A DNA stretch of 36,784 bases. Source: Xenorhabdus eapokensis. Lineage in GTDB: Bacteria > Pseudomonadota > Gammaproteobacteria > Enterobacterales > Enterobacteriaceae. The DNA lies in NCBI RefSeq assembly GCF_001908105.1, contig NZ_MKGQ01000029.1:1-36784 (forward strand), given 5' to 3'. Made by a program: the position numbers and the translations under genes. The number at the start of each line of letters is the position of its first letter. Position 1 is the first letter of the stretch. Positions 1 to 8,900 of this stretch are shown here, piece by piece. The notes beneath the pieces are model-generated. The model was not told the origin of the DNA. It made no database searches and saw only the letters and a program-made list of their open reading frames with translations.

Positions 1-43
1 AGGTTTTTCTCATTCCAGCAGGTCACTTATATAGGCACTTATC

Positions 44-499
44 TTATTTGGGCGGACAGAATACAGGAAAAACAATTACGTTCAAAAAAGATTCCGAATG
101 GGTTCTTAGTTCTACCCCCTTGGCTAATAACTCCTCTCCTCCCAATTTTGACAATATTTCTTTTCCGTTATTTTTGTTAGCAATTGTGGCAACTGCTTTT
201 AAACACCGATCTTTAATTGGTTGAGGAGTTAATTCTTCATCAACTAAGAGATAGGCTAAAGCAAACATATGATCTGCGTTATGTAACTGAGAATTTCCTC
301 CACCAAATAATCCAGATGTTTTTATTATTTTTCCAATGTAAGGGTGATAAATATCATAAGCCAATTTCTTATCTGAGGGGATTTCTTCTGTTCTTAAGTC
401 TGGATTTAGTCCACATAATAATAAAGATAATTGCTTTGTATTTAAGGCTGGAGTTTTTGCCTCTCGTTCAAATATTCCTAATTTAATAAAGCTGACCAC
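44..499 (-). CDS. Unrecognised 151-aa protein coupled to integrase
   Basis: I do not recognise this protein. It starts with GTG at 499, one base after the integrase stop codon. Its ribosome binding site (GAGGAA, about 6 bases upstream) lies inside the last codons of the integrase, so it should be translated by coupling as the second gene of an integrase operon. It looks soluble, with no signal peptide or membrane segment. Near residues 25-35 is an LLLCGLNP segment; similar LLCG-x-(D/N)P motifs occur near the start of many small proteins beside integrases (recollection, weak). The C-terminus ends in a hydrophobic VIVFPVF stretch followed by CPPK. It could be an excision or cargo protein of the island, or a truncated gene. 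Being a real gene is fairly likely; function is unknown. Confidence 0.6.
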   Translation of the reverse strand: MVSFIKLGIFEREAKTPALNTKQLSLLLCGLNPDLRTEEIPSDKKLAYDIYHPYIGKIIKTSGLFGGGNSQLHNADHMFALAYLLVDEELTPQPIKDRCLKAVATIANKNNGKEILSKLGGEELLAKGVELRTHSESFLNVIVFPVFCPPK

Positions 500-500
500 G

Positions 501-1769
501 TTATTTCCTCGTTACATTTTTATTTATTGGAGTCACGTTGTAATTGTTTCCATTTTCTAATGACACTAACAAATTACACCATTGAGATAATGCCACTTTA
601 CGTTCATCAAAATAATCATGTCGGTTATAGATACCTTCGACACCCTTTATGCGATGATTCAAACAGCGTTCAGCCACAAACGGATCAACACCTAACGCGG
701 CTAAGTGGGTTCTGGCGGTTCGTCTAAAGTCGTGGATAGTGAAGTTAGGTATGTTAACAGGTAATGCGCGTCTGACTTTGGCAAGTGCAACGGGTAGGGT
801 AGTTTCCTGAATATGAGGGATCATGCGATGTTGCATTTTTCTTGCTGGCAATACGTATTGACTACCACAGGCCATTGGCTTTAATTCCATGAACCAATCG
901 ATAACTTGCGGACATAGAGGAATATCTACTGCATCACCATTCTTACTTCGTTCTGCTGGGAAATGCCAAACTCCATTAGCAAAATCAAACTCCTCCCAAC
1001 GAGCGGCGCATAACTCCATTTTGCGTAAGCATAGAGCTAGTAATATCTTAAAGCTGATTTCATTCTGACGGCTGATTGTGGACGTTCTGAATGCCCTCAG
1101 CACAATGATTAGTTCTTCTCTGGTTAGCCATCTATCGCGTGATACCTCTTTCCCACCAGCATCAGCAACCTCGAATGCTGAACAGGGATTTACATCAATG
1201 ATTTGACGCCTGATACCGTAATCAAATATACGTCTGACCCATCGTAGAACATCTGTCGCTATAGTTGGTGCACCTCTGTCAACAATGCTCTTTAGCATTT
1301 CATCAATATGACGGGGTTTAACATCTTCAATATTCATATCACCAATGCGCGGGTTAATATCCTTATCGATACGTCTACGCAATATGTCGGGATGTTTCCA
1401 ACGAGGAAGTATCTGTCGTTCGAAGTATTCGGCTGCTAAATCTGAAACTTTGATAGCATTTTTTTCAGCCTCAATTTTTGCCAGTGCCTCAGCTTTACGC
1501 TCTTGTTTCTCCATAGCAACGTCGTAGCCCAGTGATACGCGGGCTGATAGCTCTCTGGTGAGTTCTCGTGCTTTAGCTAGTGATAGATCAATGTATGAAC
1601 CTATCAGGACGGCACGACGCTTTCCGGCAAATTTATATCTAAATCGCCAAACAGGATGCTGATAATTTTCTCTATAGCATAAATATAAGCCGTTACCGTC
1701 GGCTCTACCTTCGAATCTCTCTCCTGATTTTATCCATGCTCTGATCTGCTTGTCTGTGAGCTTTGGCAT
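501..1769 (-). CDS. P4-type tyrosine recombinase (island integrase)
   Basis: This is a 422-residue site-specific recombinase that would integrate and excise a genomic island or prophage. The N-terminal part (about residues 1-90) is the P4-integrase DNA-binding domain (DUF4102 type), with DGNGLYL and WRFRYKFAGKR features. A SAM-like core-binding domain follows (about 105-190), then the catalytic domain. Catalytic elements are visible: R in the LCLRKMEL segment, the HDFRRT box, the LNH segment, and a nucleophilic tyrosine in the EGIYNRHDY segment. Length is normal for the family, so it is probably intact. The ATG at 1769 has a good AGGAGA site about 7 bases upstream. The gene reads away from yicC, placing the island to the left and its attachment site probably between 1770 and 1950. 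No tRNA gene lies beside it, although P4-type integrases usually use tRNA genes. Confidence 0.92.
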   Translation of the reverse strand: MPKLTDKQIRAWIKSGERFEGRADGNGLYLCYRENYQHPVWRFRYKFAGKRRAVLIGSYIDLSLAKARELTRELSARVSLGYDVAMEKQERKAEALAKIEAEKNAIKVSDLAAEYFERQILPRWKHPDILRRRIDKDINPRIGDMNIEDVKPRHIDEMLKSIVDRGAPTIATDVLRWVRRIFDYGIRRQIIDVNPCSAFEVADAGGKEVSRDRWLTREELIIVLRAFRTSTISRQNEISFKILLALCLRKMELCAARWEEFDFANGVWHFPAERSKNGDAVDIPLCPQVIDWFMELKPMACGSQYVLPARKMQHRMIPHIQETTLPVALAKVRRALPVNIPNFTIHDFRRTARTHLAALGVDPFVAERCLNHRIKGVEGIYNRHDYFDERKVALSQWCNLLVSLENGNNYNVTPINKNVTRK

Positions 1770-1793
1770 TGAGTTATCTCCTACGGCTAGAGT

Positions 1794-1845
1794 GGGTACA
1801 CCTAAAATGGTTTTAACTAGCTAAGGTGTACACCTAGGTGTACCC
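1794..1845. repeat. Repeated GTACACCT/AGGTGTAC motif at integrase promoter
   Basis: GGGTACACCT (1794-1803) is the exact reverse complement of AGGTGTACCC (1836-1845). Directly before the second copy lies the perfect palindrome AGGTGTACACCT (1824-1835), so the 8-base half-site occurs four times in 52 bases. The array lies 25-76 bases upstream of the integrase ATG. P4-family integrases are known to bind next to their own promoter and repress it, so this is probably an autoregulatory operator and/or an arm site of attP. That role is inference. Confidence 0.6.
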
Positions 1846-1892
1846 GATAATCATGCGCTATTGTGATTCTTTGTGCAACCTTATGATAGAAC

Positions 1893-1926
1893 AAAAGCCA
1901 GTAATAACTTGTATTATCTGGCTTTT
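1893..1926. terminator. Bidirectional terminator between yicC and integrase
   Basis: A 9-bp stem AAAAGCCAG / CTGGCTTTT (1893-1901 and 1917-1925) extends through an imperfect TAATA/TATTA inner stem. It is flanked by A and T tracts on both sides, so it can stop transcripts in either direction. On the minus strand it lies 28 bases after the yicC stop codon and is the natural yicC terminator. Confidence 0.7.
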
Positions 1927-1953
1927 TGATATTTTGTGAGTCTCTATGAAACA

Positions 1954-2817
1954 CTATTCAATATTTTGAATTTGCTCGCGCATTTGCTCAATCAGTACCT
2001 TCAGCTCAATCGCAGAATTCGTTATATCTGCATTAATTGATTTTGAAGCCAATGTATTCGATTCGCGGTTAAATTCCTGCATCATAAAATCCAGTCGGCG
2101 GCCGACGGCTTCTTTTTTCTTCAGGATATTACGTGTTTCTTTGACATGGGCATCCAGACGATCCAACTCTTCTGCCACATCAATACGTTGAGCTAATAAA
2201 ATTAGCTCTTGCTCAAGGCGATTATTCTCTAACTGAATTTGTGCTTCTTCCAACTTGGTTTGTAGGCGTTCACGCTGCCATTGCAGGATTGCTGGCATTT
2301 GTTCACGGACTTTAACCACTTCCACAATTACCGCATCCAAACGCTGCTCAATCAGTGCCTTGAGCGCTTGCCCTTCGGTTTCTCGACTCTGGATAAAAGA
2401 ATCCAGCGTCAGATCTAATTCTGCTAATAATTGTGCACTGATGGTATCTAAATCCTGCTCTTCGGCAGACATCACGCCCGGCCAGCGCAGGATATCTACC
2501 GGATTAATTTCACCTTCATTACTCTGCTGTTTAACCCAGCTTGCTGATTCAACCAGTTGTTTTGCCAGCTTTTCATTCAGGATCAAGGAATTTTGGGCAA
2601 GGGTATTCAATTCAAAACGCAGGTTACATTCTACTTTGCCGCGCGTCAGGCGGGAACGAATGCGCTCACGGATGACAGGTTCAAGGCTTCTGAATTGCTC
2701 TGGCAGGCGAATATAGGTTTCTAAGTAACGCTGATTGACAGAACGCAGTTCCCATGCTGCATTTCCCCAATCTCCCTTGATATCTCGCCGTGCAAAAGCA
2801 GTCATACTACGGATCAT
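1954..2817 (-). CDS. yicC: YicC family endoribonuclease
   Basis: The product has 287 residues, the same length as E. coli YicC. It begins MIRSMTAFAR, the hallmark of the family, followed by WELRSVNQRYLE. The N-terminal YicC_N domain (about 1-155) and the C-terminal DUF1732 domain (about 200-287, with EEL-RL--H and GRRLDFMMQEFNRE) are both complete. The family comprises endoribonucleases; in E. coli YicC takes part with PNPase in destroying the small RNA RyhB (established for E. coli, inferred here). It is divergent from rph across a 124-base gap holding back-to-back promoters, the conserved enteric arrangement. The gene downstream of it differs from E. coli: dinD is replaced by the island integrase. 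Confidence 0.95.
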   Translation of the reverse strand: MIRSMTAFARRDIKGDWGNAAWELRSVNQRYLETYIRLPEQFRSLEPVIRERIRSRLTRGKVECNLRFELNTLAQNSLILNEKLAKQLVESASWVKQQSNEGEINPVDILRWPGVMSAEEQDLDTISAQLLAELDLTLDSFIQSRETEGQALKALIEQRLDAVIVEVVKVREQMPAILQWQRERLQTKLEEAQIQLENNRLEQELILLAQRIDVAEELDRLDAHVKETRNILKKKEAVGRRLDFMMQEFNRESNTLASKSINADITNSAIELKVLIEQMREQIQNIE

Positions 2818-2849
2818 AATTCGTTCCCAATGTATAAAATGATGTGCGG

Positions 2850-2905
2850 ATTATAGCGCCCCATGTAGATGCAGGATAGGCATTCGCCGCATTAGGCCGT
2901 ATAAT
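2850..2905. promoter_or_regulatory. Divergent yicC / rph promoter region
   Basis: Two perfect TATAAT boxes lie back to back. On the plus strand TATAAT at 2900-2905 starts rph about 35 bases downstream. On the minus strand the same hexamer (plus-strand ATTATA, 2850-2855) serves yicC. Neither has a good -35 hexamer at 16-18 bases, so the -10 assignments are firmer than the complete promoters. Confidence 0.55.
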
Positions 2906-2941
2906 GCGCCCCTAAAATGTACGAACAACGGAGATCACACT

Positions 2942-3685
2942 ATGAGCTTAGTAGGAAAGCGTCCAGCGGGAAGGTCAGCAGGGCAGGTGCGTCCTATTAA
3001 AATGACCCGTCATTACACCAAACATGCGGAAGGCTCTGTTATGGTGGAATTTGGGGATACCAAAGTGTTATGTAATGCCTCCGTTGAAGAAGGCGTTCCC
3101 CGTTTCCTGAAAGGCCAAGGACAGGGCTGGATCACCGCCGAATACGGCATGTTGCCACGGGCGACTAATAGCCGTAATGCGCGCGAAGCGGCCAAGGGCA
3201 AGCAAACAGGCCGCACGATGGAAATCCAACGCCTGATTGCCCGTTCATTACGTGCTGCCATCGACTTAAAAAAGCTGGGAGAATTCACTATTACGCTGGA
3301 TTGTGATGTGATTCAAGCGGATGGTGGTACTCGTACAGCGGCTATTTCTGGTGCTTGTGTAGCACTAGTTGATGCCCTAAATAAGTTGGTTGTAGAAGGC
3401 AAATTGAAAGAAAGTCCACTGAAAGCGATGGTTGCGGCAGTCTCTGTGGGTATCGTTGAGGGGGAAGGACGTTGTGATCTGGAATATGTCGAAGACTCTG
3501 CGGCTGAAACTGACATGAATATCGTCATGATGGATGACGGCAGAATGATTGAAGTACAGGGCACGGCAGAAGGTGAACCGTTCAGCCATGATGAGTTGCT
3601 CTCACTACTCTCACTGGCAAAAGAGGGATTGGAAACGATTTTTAAAGCGCAGCGAGATGCGTTAGAACAAGACCTATTAAAATAA
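2942..3685 (+). CDS. rph: Ribonuclease PH
   Basis: RNase PH is a phosphate-dependent 3'-to-5' exoribonuclease that trims tRNA 3' ends and helps degrade structured RNA. The 247-residue product matches E. coli Rph almost throughout, including RPAGRS near the N-terminus, the FLKGQGQGW and ADGGTRTA segments, and the [10 protein letters not shown] motif near the active site. The ATG at 2942 (GGAG about 10 bases upstream) gives five residues more than the usual M-RPAGRS start, because the codon at that site is Lys. The C-terminus is intact, unlike the frameshifted rph of E. coli K-12 strains that reduces pyrE expression. rph is the promoter-proximal gene of the rph-pyrE operon, and its translation near the stop codon should set readthrough into pyrE. 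Confidence 0.97.
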   Translation: MSLVGKRPAGRSAGQVRPIKMTRHYTKHAEGSVMVEFGDTKVLCNASVEEGVPRFLKGQGQGWITAEYGMLPRATNSRNAREAAKGKQTGRTMEIQRLIARSLRAAIDLKKLGEFTITLDCDVIQADGGTRTAAISGACVALVDALNKLVVEGKLKESPLKAMVAAVSVGIVEGEGRCDLEYVEDSAAETDMNIVMMDDGRMIEVQGTAEGEPFSHDELLSLLSLAKEGLETIFKAQRDALEQDLLK

Positions 3686-3695
3686 TAAATAAATC

Positions 3696-3720
3696 AGGCG
3701 GCTGAAGAGTCGCCTTTTTT
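3696..3720 (+). terminator. pyrE attenuator (UTP-sensing terminator)
   Basis: An 8-bp hairpin (3696-3703 with 3708-3715, GAAG loop, one G-T pair) followed by T6 begins only 10 bases after the rph stop codon and ends 76 bases before pyrE. In E. coli an equivalent hairpin is the pyrE attenuator: with low UTP, polymerase pauses, a ribosome finishing rph catches up and blocks the hairpin, and pyrE is transcribed. Tight placement after an intact rph stop suggests the same mechanism here. Confidence 0.85.
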
Positions 3721-3796
3721 ATGCCTGCAATTTACCTGCAATAATATCTGCAATAAATAGTAATGAATGACAGAAGATCAAAGAGGAGAAACTCCA

Positions 3797-4438
3797 ATGA
3801 AAGCCTATCAGCGCGAATTTATTGAACTGGCACTGGAAAAACAGGTGCTGAAATTTGGCGAATTTACGCTGAAATCTGGTCGCAAAAGTCCCTACTTTTT
3901 CAATGCGGGCCTGTTTAATACTGGACGTGACTTGGCGTTGATTGGCCGTTTCTATGCGGCAGCACTGCTAGATAGCGGAATTAAGTGCGATTTGCTGTTT
4001 GGGCCAGCTTATAAGGGGATCCCGATTGCGACAACTACCGCAGTGGCATTGGCCGAACATCATGATATTGATATGCCTTATTGCTTTAATCGCAAAGAAG
4101 CTAAAGATCATGGTGAAGGTGGATCGCTGGTTGGTAGCCCTCTGCAAGGTAATGTTGTCGTTGTGGATGATGTCATTACCGCAGGTACGGCGATTCGTGA
4201 GTCGATGGAAATCATTAAGCAGCACGGAGCAACGCTATCTGGTGTGATTTTGTGCCTGGATCGTCAGGAACGTGGGCGTGAAACGCTTTCAGCGATCCAA
4301 GAAGTTGAACGTGACTACCATTGTCAGGTTTTCTCCATCATTACCTTGAATGATTTGGTGAGTTATTTGCGCGAAAATTCAGAGATGCAATCTCATCTGG
4401 AAGCGGTAGAAGCTTATCGCAAAGAATACGGGATTTAA
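3797..4438 (+). CDS. pyrE: Orotate phosphoribosyltransferase
   Basis: PyrE joins orotate to PRPP to form OMP, the fifth step of pyrimidine synthesis. From the ATG at 3797 the product has 213 residues, as in E. coli, and begins [10 protein letters not shown]. This start has a strong AGAGGAG site 8 bases upstream; an in-frame start at 3767 would add ten residues that the family lacks. The FNAGLFNTG substrate segment, the flexible [11 protein letters not shown] loop and the PRPP-binding motif [12 protein letters not shown] (about residues 120-131) are all present. It is the second gene of the rph-pyrE operon and is controlled by the attenuator just upstream. Confidence 0.97.
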   Translation: MKAYQREFIELALEKQVLKFGEFTLKSGRKSPYFFNAGLFNTGRDLALIGRFYAAALLDSGIKCDLLFGPAYKGIPIATTTAVALAEHHDIDMPYCFNRKEAKDHGEGGSLVGSPLQGNVVVVDDVITAGTAIRESMEIIKQHGATLSGVILCLDRQERGRETLSAIQEVERDYHCQVFSIITLNDLVSYLRENSEMQSHLEAVEAYRKEYGI

Positions 4439-4461
4439 TGGTTCGTAAACTGGGTTGAGTG

Positions 4462-4492
4462 AAAAAAATCCCTCGCCCAAGTATGGGCGGGG
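4462..4492 (-). terminator. Terminator downstream of slmA
   Basis: On the minus strand an 8-bp GC-rich stem (4485-4492 with 4471-4478, one G-T pair, 6-base loop) is followed after a two-base gap by seven T residues (plus-strand A tract 4462-4468). It lies about 190 bases after the slmA stop and so ends the minus-strand transcript. No T tract follows it on the plus strand, though the hairpin alone may also protect the pyrE mRNA. Confidence 0.7.
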
Positions 4493-4678
4493 TGAGTAGT
4501 AGAAATGGCATCTATCTATATAGTAAGGATTGCGACAATGATGCCATTATTAAGTCACTTAGTAGTGAACTCAATGAGCTGGGACATGTTAACACAACTC
4601 ATAAAAAATCCGCACGTTATCATTCACTGTATAAGGATATAAACTTAGGATGTGGCAATAACCTATTGTCGTGGTGGA

Positions 4679-5278
4679 TTATTGCAGTTGGGTCAATATC
4701 AATGGCCAGCGTACTTCAAATTCAGTTGTCGGGCGATAGCGAAATTCAGAGCGAACAAAACGGGAGAGCATCCCTTCACAAAACGCCAGTAACTGTGATG
4801 CCAACACGGATTCGTCATAAGTGAATCCTTGCCCATCACGGATTTTTCTCTCTTTTAAAATTTGGCGAAGTTGCATTTCAATTCGCTCAAATAGCTGGTT
4901 GATGCGATTTTGTAATCTGTCTTGTTCGAACATTAGGGCATGGCCGGTCATGATACGGGTCAGTCCTGGATTTCTTTCTGCAAAACCCAAAAGAAGGACG
5001 AGGATTAACCGAATGCGTGTGATGGTGTCCTTTTCGTCTTGTAGGATCAGATTGATACGTGAAATTAAGGAATCTTCAATAAATTCAATCAAGCTGTCAA
5101 ACATCCGGGTTTTGCTCGGAAAATGACGGTAAAGGGCTGCTTCAGAAACACCAACGTTTGCGGCAAGTTTTGCAGTAGTAATGCGTTGGCTGCCATCACT
5201 GGATTCCAGCATGTGTGCCAGTGCCTGCAAGATTTCCTCACGTCTATTTTTCTTTTTTGTACGTTCTTTTTCTGCCAT
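4679..5278 (-). CDS. slmA: Nucleoid occlusion factor SlmA
   Basis: SlmA is a TetR-family DNA-binding protein that, when bound to SlmA sites on the chromosome, blocks FtsZ ring assembly over the nucleoid. Starting at the ATG at 5278 gives 199 residues beginning [10 protein letters not shown], matching E. coli SlmA (198). The longer reading frame from 5332 adds residues with no counterpart. The N-terminal helix-turn-helix (about 30-55, [25 protein letters not shown] with the family's recognition helix) and the C-terminal [17 protein letters not shown] dimer region are conserved. It sits downstream of dut as in E. coli (coaBC-dut-slmA). Confidence 0.95.
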   Translation of the reverse strand: MAEKERTKKKNRREEILQALAHMLESSDGSQRITTAKLAANVGVSEAALYRHFPSKTRMFDSLIEFIEDSLISRINLILQDEKDTITRIRLILVLLLGFAERNPGLTRIMTGHALMFEQDRLQNRINQLFERIEMQLRQILKERKIRDGQGFTYDESVLASQLLAFCEGMLSRFVRSEFRYRPTTEFEVRWPLILTQLQ

Positions 5279-5418
5279 GTCTGGTAAGACCCCTGCTAAA
5301 ACAGCAAAACAAATCCAGCTATTTTTTGCCACAATGTTATTGCTGCCAAAACATGTTACCGAAACATTGTGGGCAAAAAATATGAAAATCGATTGGCGGT
5401 ATCAGGCCTTATGGAAAG

Positions 5419-5877
5419 TTATTGACGACCGGAATGGCCAAATCCACCATTGCCGCGTTGGCTCTCCTCAAAATCTGCGACTAAATTAAATTCAGCCTGG
5501 ACAACGGGGACAAAAACCATTTGGGCGATACGTTCGCCAGGTTCAATGGTGAAAGTTTTATCACCGCGGTTCCAAACTGAAACCATTAATTGCCCCTGAT
5601 AATCTGAATCGATAAGACCTACTAAATTGCCCAGAACAACGCCATGTTTGTGACCCAGACCAGAGCGAGGGAGAATAACTGCCGCTAATTGTTCATCTGC
5701 AATATGGATAGCAATCCCCGTTGGCAAAAGTTCAGTTTGACCGGGAGCCAATTTCACTGCATTATCCAGACAAGCACGTAAATCTAAACCCGCAGAGCCA
5801 GGTGTAGCATAAGTCGGTAAAGGAAATTCTTGCCCGATGCGGGGATCAAGGATTTTAACGTCGATTTTTTTCATCAT
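5419..5877 (-). CDS. dut: dUTP diphosphatase
   Basis: The trimeric dUTPase hydrolyses dUTP to dUMP and pyrophosphate, keeping uracil out of DNA and supplying dUMP for thymidylate synthesis. The 152-residue product has the five dUTPase motifs: [32 protein letters not shown] containing the catalytic Asp, GERIAQMVF, and the C-terminal glycine-rich arm GGFGHSGRQ. Two adjacent start codons (MM) leave a one-codon ambiguity. The gene overlaps the end of coaBC by 23 bases, so the two are co-transcribed and probably translationally coupled, as in E. coli. Confidence 0.97.
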   Translation of the reverse strand: MMKKIDVKILDPRIGQEFPLPTYATPGSAGLDLRACLDNAVKLAPGQTELLPTGIAIHIADEQLAAVILPRSGLGHKHGVVLGNLVGLIDSDYQGQLMVSVWNRGDKTFTIEPGERIAQMVFVPVVQAEFNLVADFEESQRGNGGFGHSGRQ

Positions 5878-7099
5878 AGCGTTTGAATATCTCGTCTAAT
5901 AAGCGGTGGCTGAGTTGTAATTTACCACTGTGGGGTAACTGAACACTACCATCATGCCAGAATAGATGTAATGCGTTAGTATCACTGTTGAAGCCATGTC
6001 CGGCCAGGGATACATCATTTGCGCAAATCAAGTCCAGATTTTTCTGCTGGAGTTTTCCGCGGGCATATTCTTCCACATTCTGGGTTTCGGCTGCAAATCC
6101 AACGACAAATGGACGATTTTTTTCCATGGATGCAACGCTCGCTACAATGTCAGGATTTTTCACCAGTGTAAATGTGATTTCATCCCCCTGTTTTTTGATT
6201 TTCTCTGTTGAGATTTGCTTGAAACGATAGTCAGACACAGCAGCGCAACCGATAAAGATGTGCTGTGAGGCTGCGGTAGCTTGAACTTGTTCATACATTT
6301 CCAGGGCGCTACTGACCTCAATGCGTTTAACACCTTGTGGGGTGGGTAAATTAACGGGACCAGTAATTAATGTCACCTCCGCACCACGTTCTGCTGCTGC
6401 CTGTGCAATAGAAAAACCCATTTTACCGGAGCTGTGATTGCTGATGAAACGGACGGGATCTAAGGCTTCGCGGGTTGGTCCTGCGGTAATAGCGATGTGT
6501 AAACCAGAAAGGGTTTGTTCGGTATTAAAATGTTGCATTGCCCGTTCAACAATCGTCATCGGTTCCAACATTCTCCCTGGCCCAACATCACCACAGGCCT
6601 GACTGCCTTCATCTGGTCCCCAAATCAATACATTACGCTCTTTCAGTACCTTCAGGTTATGTTGGGTAGCCTGTGCTCGGTACATTTGTTGATTCATTGC
6701 CGGTGCAACCGCAATAGGTGCCGCGGAAGCCAGGCAGATTGTGGTGACTAAATCATTCGCCATGCCTGCGGCCAGGCGAGCAAGCAGATCTGCGGTGGCA
6801 GGCGCGAGAATAATTAAATCAGCCCATTTAGCCAGTTCGATATGCCCCATAGCTGCTTCTGCTGCGGGGTCTAGCAGATCATCTGAGACGGGATGACCAG
6901 ATACTGCCTGTAAGGTCAATGGAGTGATGAAAGCTTCTGCCGCGGGAGTCATGACAACGCGTACTTGGGCACCACGATCACGTAGGCGTCGTACCAGTTC
7001 GGCAGTTTTGTAAGCGGCGATCCCTCCGCTGATTCCGAGGACTATCTGTTTACCAGAAAGTGAATTATCAGAAAGTGGTTTGCCGGAAAATCCTGTCAT
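5855..7099 (-). CDS. coaBC: Bifunctional CoaBC (PPC synthetase/decarboxylase)
   Basis: CoaBC adds cysteine to 4'-phosphopantothenate using CTP, then decarboxylates the product to 4'-phosphopantetheine. The N-terminal FMN-dependent decarboxylase domain (about 15-195) has [10 protein letters not shown], the catalytic His in MGHIEL, the PAMNQQMY motif and the catalytic Cys in [11 protein letters not shown]. The C-terminal synthetase domain (about 200-414) has [22 protein letters not shown] in its CTP-binding part, the KIKK lysine segment and the [12 protein letters not shown] dimer motif. At 414 residues it is slightly longer than E. coli (406), the extra part being a variable N-terminus. No strong ribosome site precedes ATG 7099, but no other good start is in frame. 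It is the first gene of coaBC-dut-slmA and divergent from radC. Confidence 0.96.
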   Translation of the reverse strand: MTGFSGKPLSDNSLSGKQIVLGISGGIAAYKTAELVRRLRDRGAQVRVVMTPAAEAFITPLTLQAVSGHPVSDDLLDPAAEAAMGHIELAKWADLIILAPATADLLARLAAGMANDLVTTICLASAAPIAVAPAMNQQMYRAQATQHNLKVLKERNVLIWGPDEGSQACGDVGPGRMLEPMTIVERAMQHFNTEQTLSGLHIAITAGPTREALDPVRFISNHSSGKMGFSIAQAAAERGAEVTLITGPVNLPTPQGVKRIEVSSALEMYEQVQATAASQHIFIGCAAVSDYRFKQISTEKIKKQGDEITFTLVKNPDIVASVASMEKNRPFVVGFAAETQNVEEYARGKLQQKNLDLICANDVSLAGHGFNSDTNALHLFWHDGSVQLPHSGKLQLSHRLLDEIFKRYDEKNRR

Positions 7100-7198
7100 T
7101 TTGATTGTCCAGATTCAAGTTGTAATTCTCTAAGATTCTATCACAAGAAAATATTGCGTTGAGAATCGTCCCCATGTAGGTAGCTAAAAATGGTAAGT

Positions 7199-7216
7199 TT
7201 GCGAAGCGCTGCGCAA
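7199..7216. repeat. 18-bp imperfect palindrome in coaBC/radC spacer
   Basis: TTGCGAAGCGCTGCGCAA is symmetric apart from one base pair and is centred on AGCGCT. It lies about 100 bases upstream of coaBC and 140 bases upstream of radC in their divergent 255-base gap. It could be a regulator site; no family can be named from the sequence. Confidence 0.35.
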
Positions 7217-7354
7217 GCCTAGCAAGTCGATCTGGCGATGACTTTTTCATCATGGAATAGTAGGTGCGAAATGTAGGTGAGAGATGGCACCCATCGTTAT
7301 AGGGGACTATAGGACAAGGGATTGGAACAAAGGATATTGAAGGGGGAGGAAATT

Positions 7355-8047
7355 ATGGATTTAACGGTAACGGAAAGAAACGATGAATTGCATTTAAATC
7401 TTCTTCCCCGCGAGAAATTATTGGCTTATGGCGCTGTTTCCCTAACAGACGCGGAGTTATTGGCTATCTTTTTACGTACAGGTTCCAGGGGCGTTCATGT
7501 CGTACAAATGGCAGAATATCTGCTGAAATCATTTGGTTCGCTTTATCACCTTCTATCCGCGGATTACGATGATTTTTGTGCACATAAAGGGATGGGACAA
7601 TGCAAGTATGTCCAATTGCAGGCGATATCTGAATTGGCAAAACGGTTTTTCTCCAGTCAATTTATCCATGAAGATATCATGAGCAGCCCCACGATGACTC
7701 AGAGTTATTTGCAGGATTTATTATCCTGGCAAGATCGGGAAATATTTGTGGTACTGTTTTTAACGAGCCAAAATAAAGTTATTTGTCATGATGAAATGTT
7801 TAAAGGAACAATAAACAAAGTTGAGGTTCATCCGCGTGAAATTGTGAAACAGGCGGTTAAGGTGAATGCTGCATCCATTATCCTTGCTCATAATCACCCT
7901 TCCGGCAATCCAGAGCCTAGCTTGGCAGATAAGTTGGTGACAGAAAAAATTATTGAGGCTTGTGACTTGGTTGGCGTTAAAGTTTTGGATCATATCGTCA
8001 TTGGTAAGAAATCTTGTGTCTCATTTATGGAAAGAGGTTGGATTTAA
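7355..8047 (+). CDS. radC: RadC family JAMM-domain protein
   Basis: RadC proteins carry a JAB1/MPN metalloprotease-like fold. Despite the name, a role in DNA repair is not supported in E. coli, and the biochemical function is unsettled. The product has a helix-hairpin-helix-type N-terminal part ([17 protein letters not shown], about 30-50) and a C-terminal JAMM motif [14 protein letters not shown] with the metal-binding His, His and Asp. The VEVHPREI segment and the C-terminal SFMERGWI ending match E. coli RadC (YicR). The ATG at 7355 with GGGAGGA just upstream is preferred to the TTG at 7322; it gives 230 residues against 222 in E. coli. Confidence 0.95.
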   Translation: MDLTVTERNDELHLNLLPREKLLAYGAVSLTDAELLAIFLRTGSRGVHVVQMAEYLLKSFGSLYHLLSADYDDFCAHKGMGQCKYVQLQAISELAKRFFSSQFIHEDIMSSPTMTQSYLQDLLSWQDREIFVVLFLTSQNKVICHDEMFKGTINKVEVHPREIVKQAVKVNAASIILAHNHPSGNPEPSLADKLVTEKIIEACDLVGVKVLDHIVIGKKSCVSFMERGWI

Positions 8048-8090
8048 TACCATTTTTTCGCGATACGATCAGATCTTAGTTGTTCGGGAC

Positions 8091-8119
8091 TTGAGCATCA
8101 GCGAATGAGGGCGTATACT
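8091..8119 (+). promoter_or_regulatory. Sigma-70 promoter of rpmB-rpmG
   Basis: TTGAGC (8091-8096), a 17-base spacer and TATACT (8114-8119) form a near-consensus promoter. The GC-rich stretch just after the -10 (ACGCCACC) is typical of ribosomal promoters under stringent control. Transcription from about 8126 would give a leader of roughly 195 bases before rpmB. Confidence 0.8.
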
Positions 8120-8153
8120 ACGCCACCTTTGAGGATCTTGGGTTTGACGAGAA

Positions 8154-8256
8154 GAGCCTATCTCAGTAAGTTTTTTTACTGGGAAAATGTGAGTCTTTTC
8201 AGTGACGTTCTTTTCAGTAACATCTTTTAATCAAGAGAGTTTGCTGAGATGGGCTC
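8154..8256 (+). promoter_or_regulatory. Structured 5' leader of rpmB-rpmG
   Basis: A 13-bp long-range stem pairs 8154-8166 (GAGCCTATCTCAG) with 8244-8256 (CTGAGATGGGCTC; one G-U pair). It encloses a small AGTAA/TTACT hairpin and a tandem 15-base repeat (8195-8209 and 8210-8224, CTTTTCAGTRACRTY, 12 of 15 identical). The leader is long for a two-gene ribosomal protein operon. It may be a binding site for translational feedback or a processing structure; that is inference. Confidence 0.45.
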
Positions 8257-8301
8257 CTAAGCCTGACGAGGCGGTCACACCCAATACAAAGCTCGAGCTG
8301 A

Positions 8302-8559
<258 letters not shown>

Positions 8560-8567
8560 GGAGCTGA

Positions 8568-8738
<171 letters not shown>

Positions 8739-8753
8739 TTTTAGTGGATTATA

Positions 8754-8782
8754 AAAAGCCCAGCATCACGCTGGGTTTTTTT
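8754..8782 (+). terminator. rpmB-rpmG terminator
   Basis: An 8-bp stem (AGCCCAGC with GCTGGGTT, one G-T pair) has a 5-base ATCAC loop and is followed by a run of seven T residues. It begins 15 bases after the rpmG stop codon. Confidence 0.9.
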
Positions 8783-8900
8783 ATATCTGTTGATAATGTC
8801 ACTGTAGCTTATTTTTAAATTGGGTTACGTGTGTAGACCTATACATTGTTCAGTTATACTACCGTTTTTTCAATTATAAACCGTCAGGTGTAGCGCTAAA

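Noticed and set aside
217..486. 89-codon plus-strand frame at the left edge
   Set aside because: Fully antisense to the integrase-coupled gene, with a low-complexity hydrophobic composition typical of a shadow frame.
1850..1953. Possible tRNA fragment at an island attachment site
   Set aside because: I looked for a tRNA 3' half next to the integrase and found none; the only structure is the terminator hairpin.
4459..4824. 121-codon plus-strand frame between pyrE and slmA
   Set aside because: It starts with a GTG inside the slmA terminator, has no ribosome site, and its last 146 bases run antisense to the conserved end of slmA. About 70 codons outside that overlap stay open and include a hydrophobic stretch, so a decayed gene cannot be fully excluded.
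7068..7253. 61-codon minus-strand frame upstream of coaBC
   Set aside because: No ribosome site, overlaps the start of coaBC in another frame, no recognisable motif; it lies where the coaBC promoter should be.
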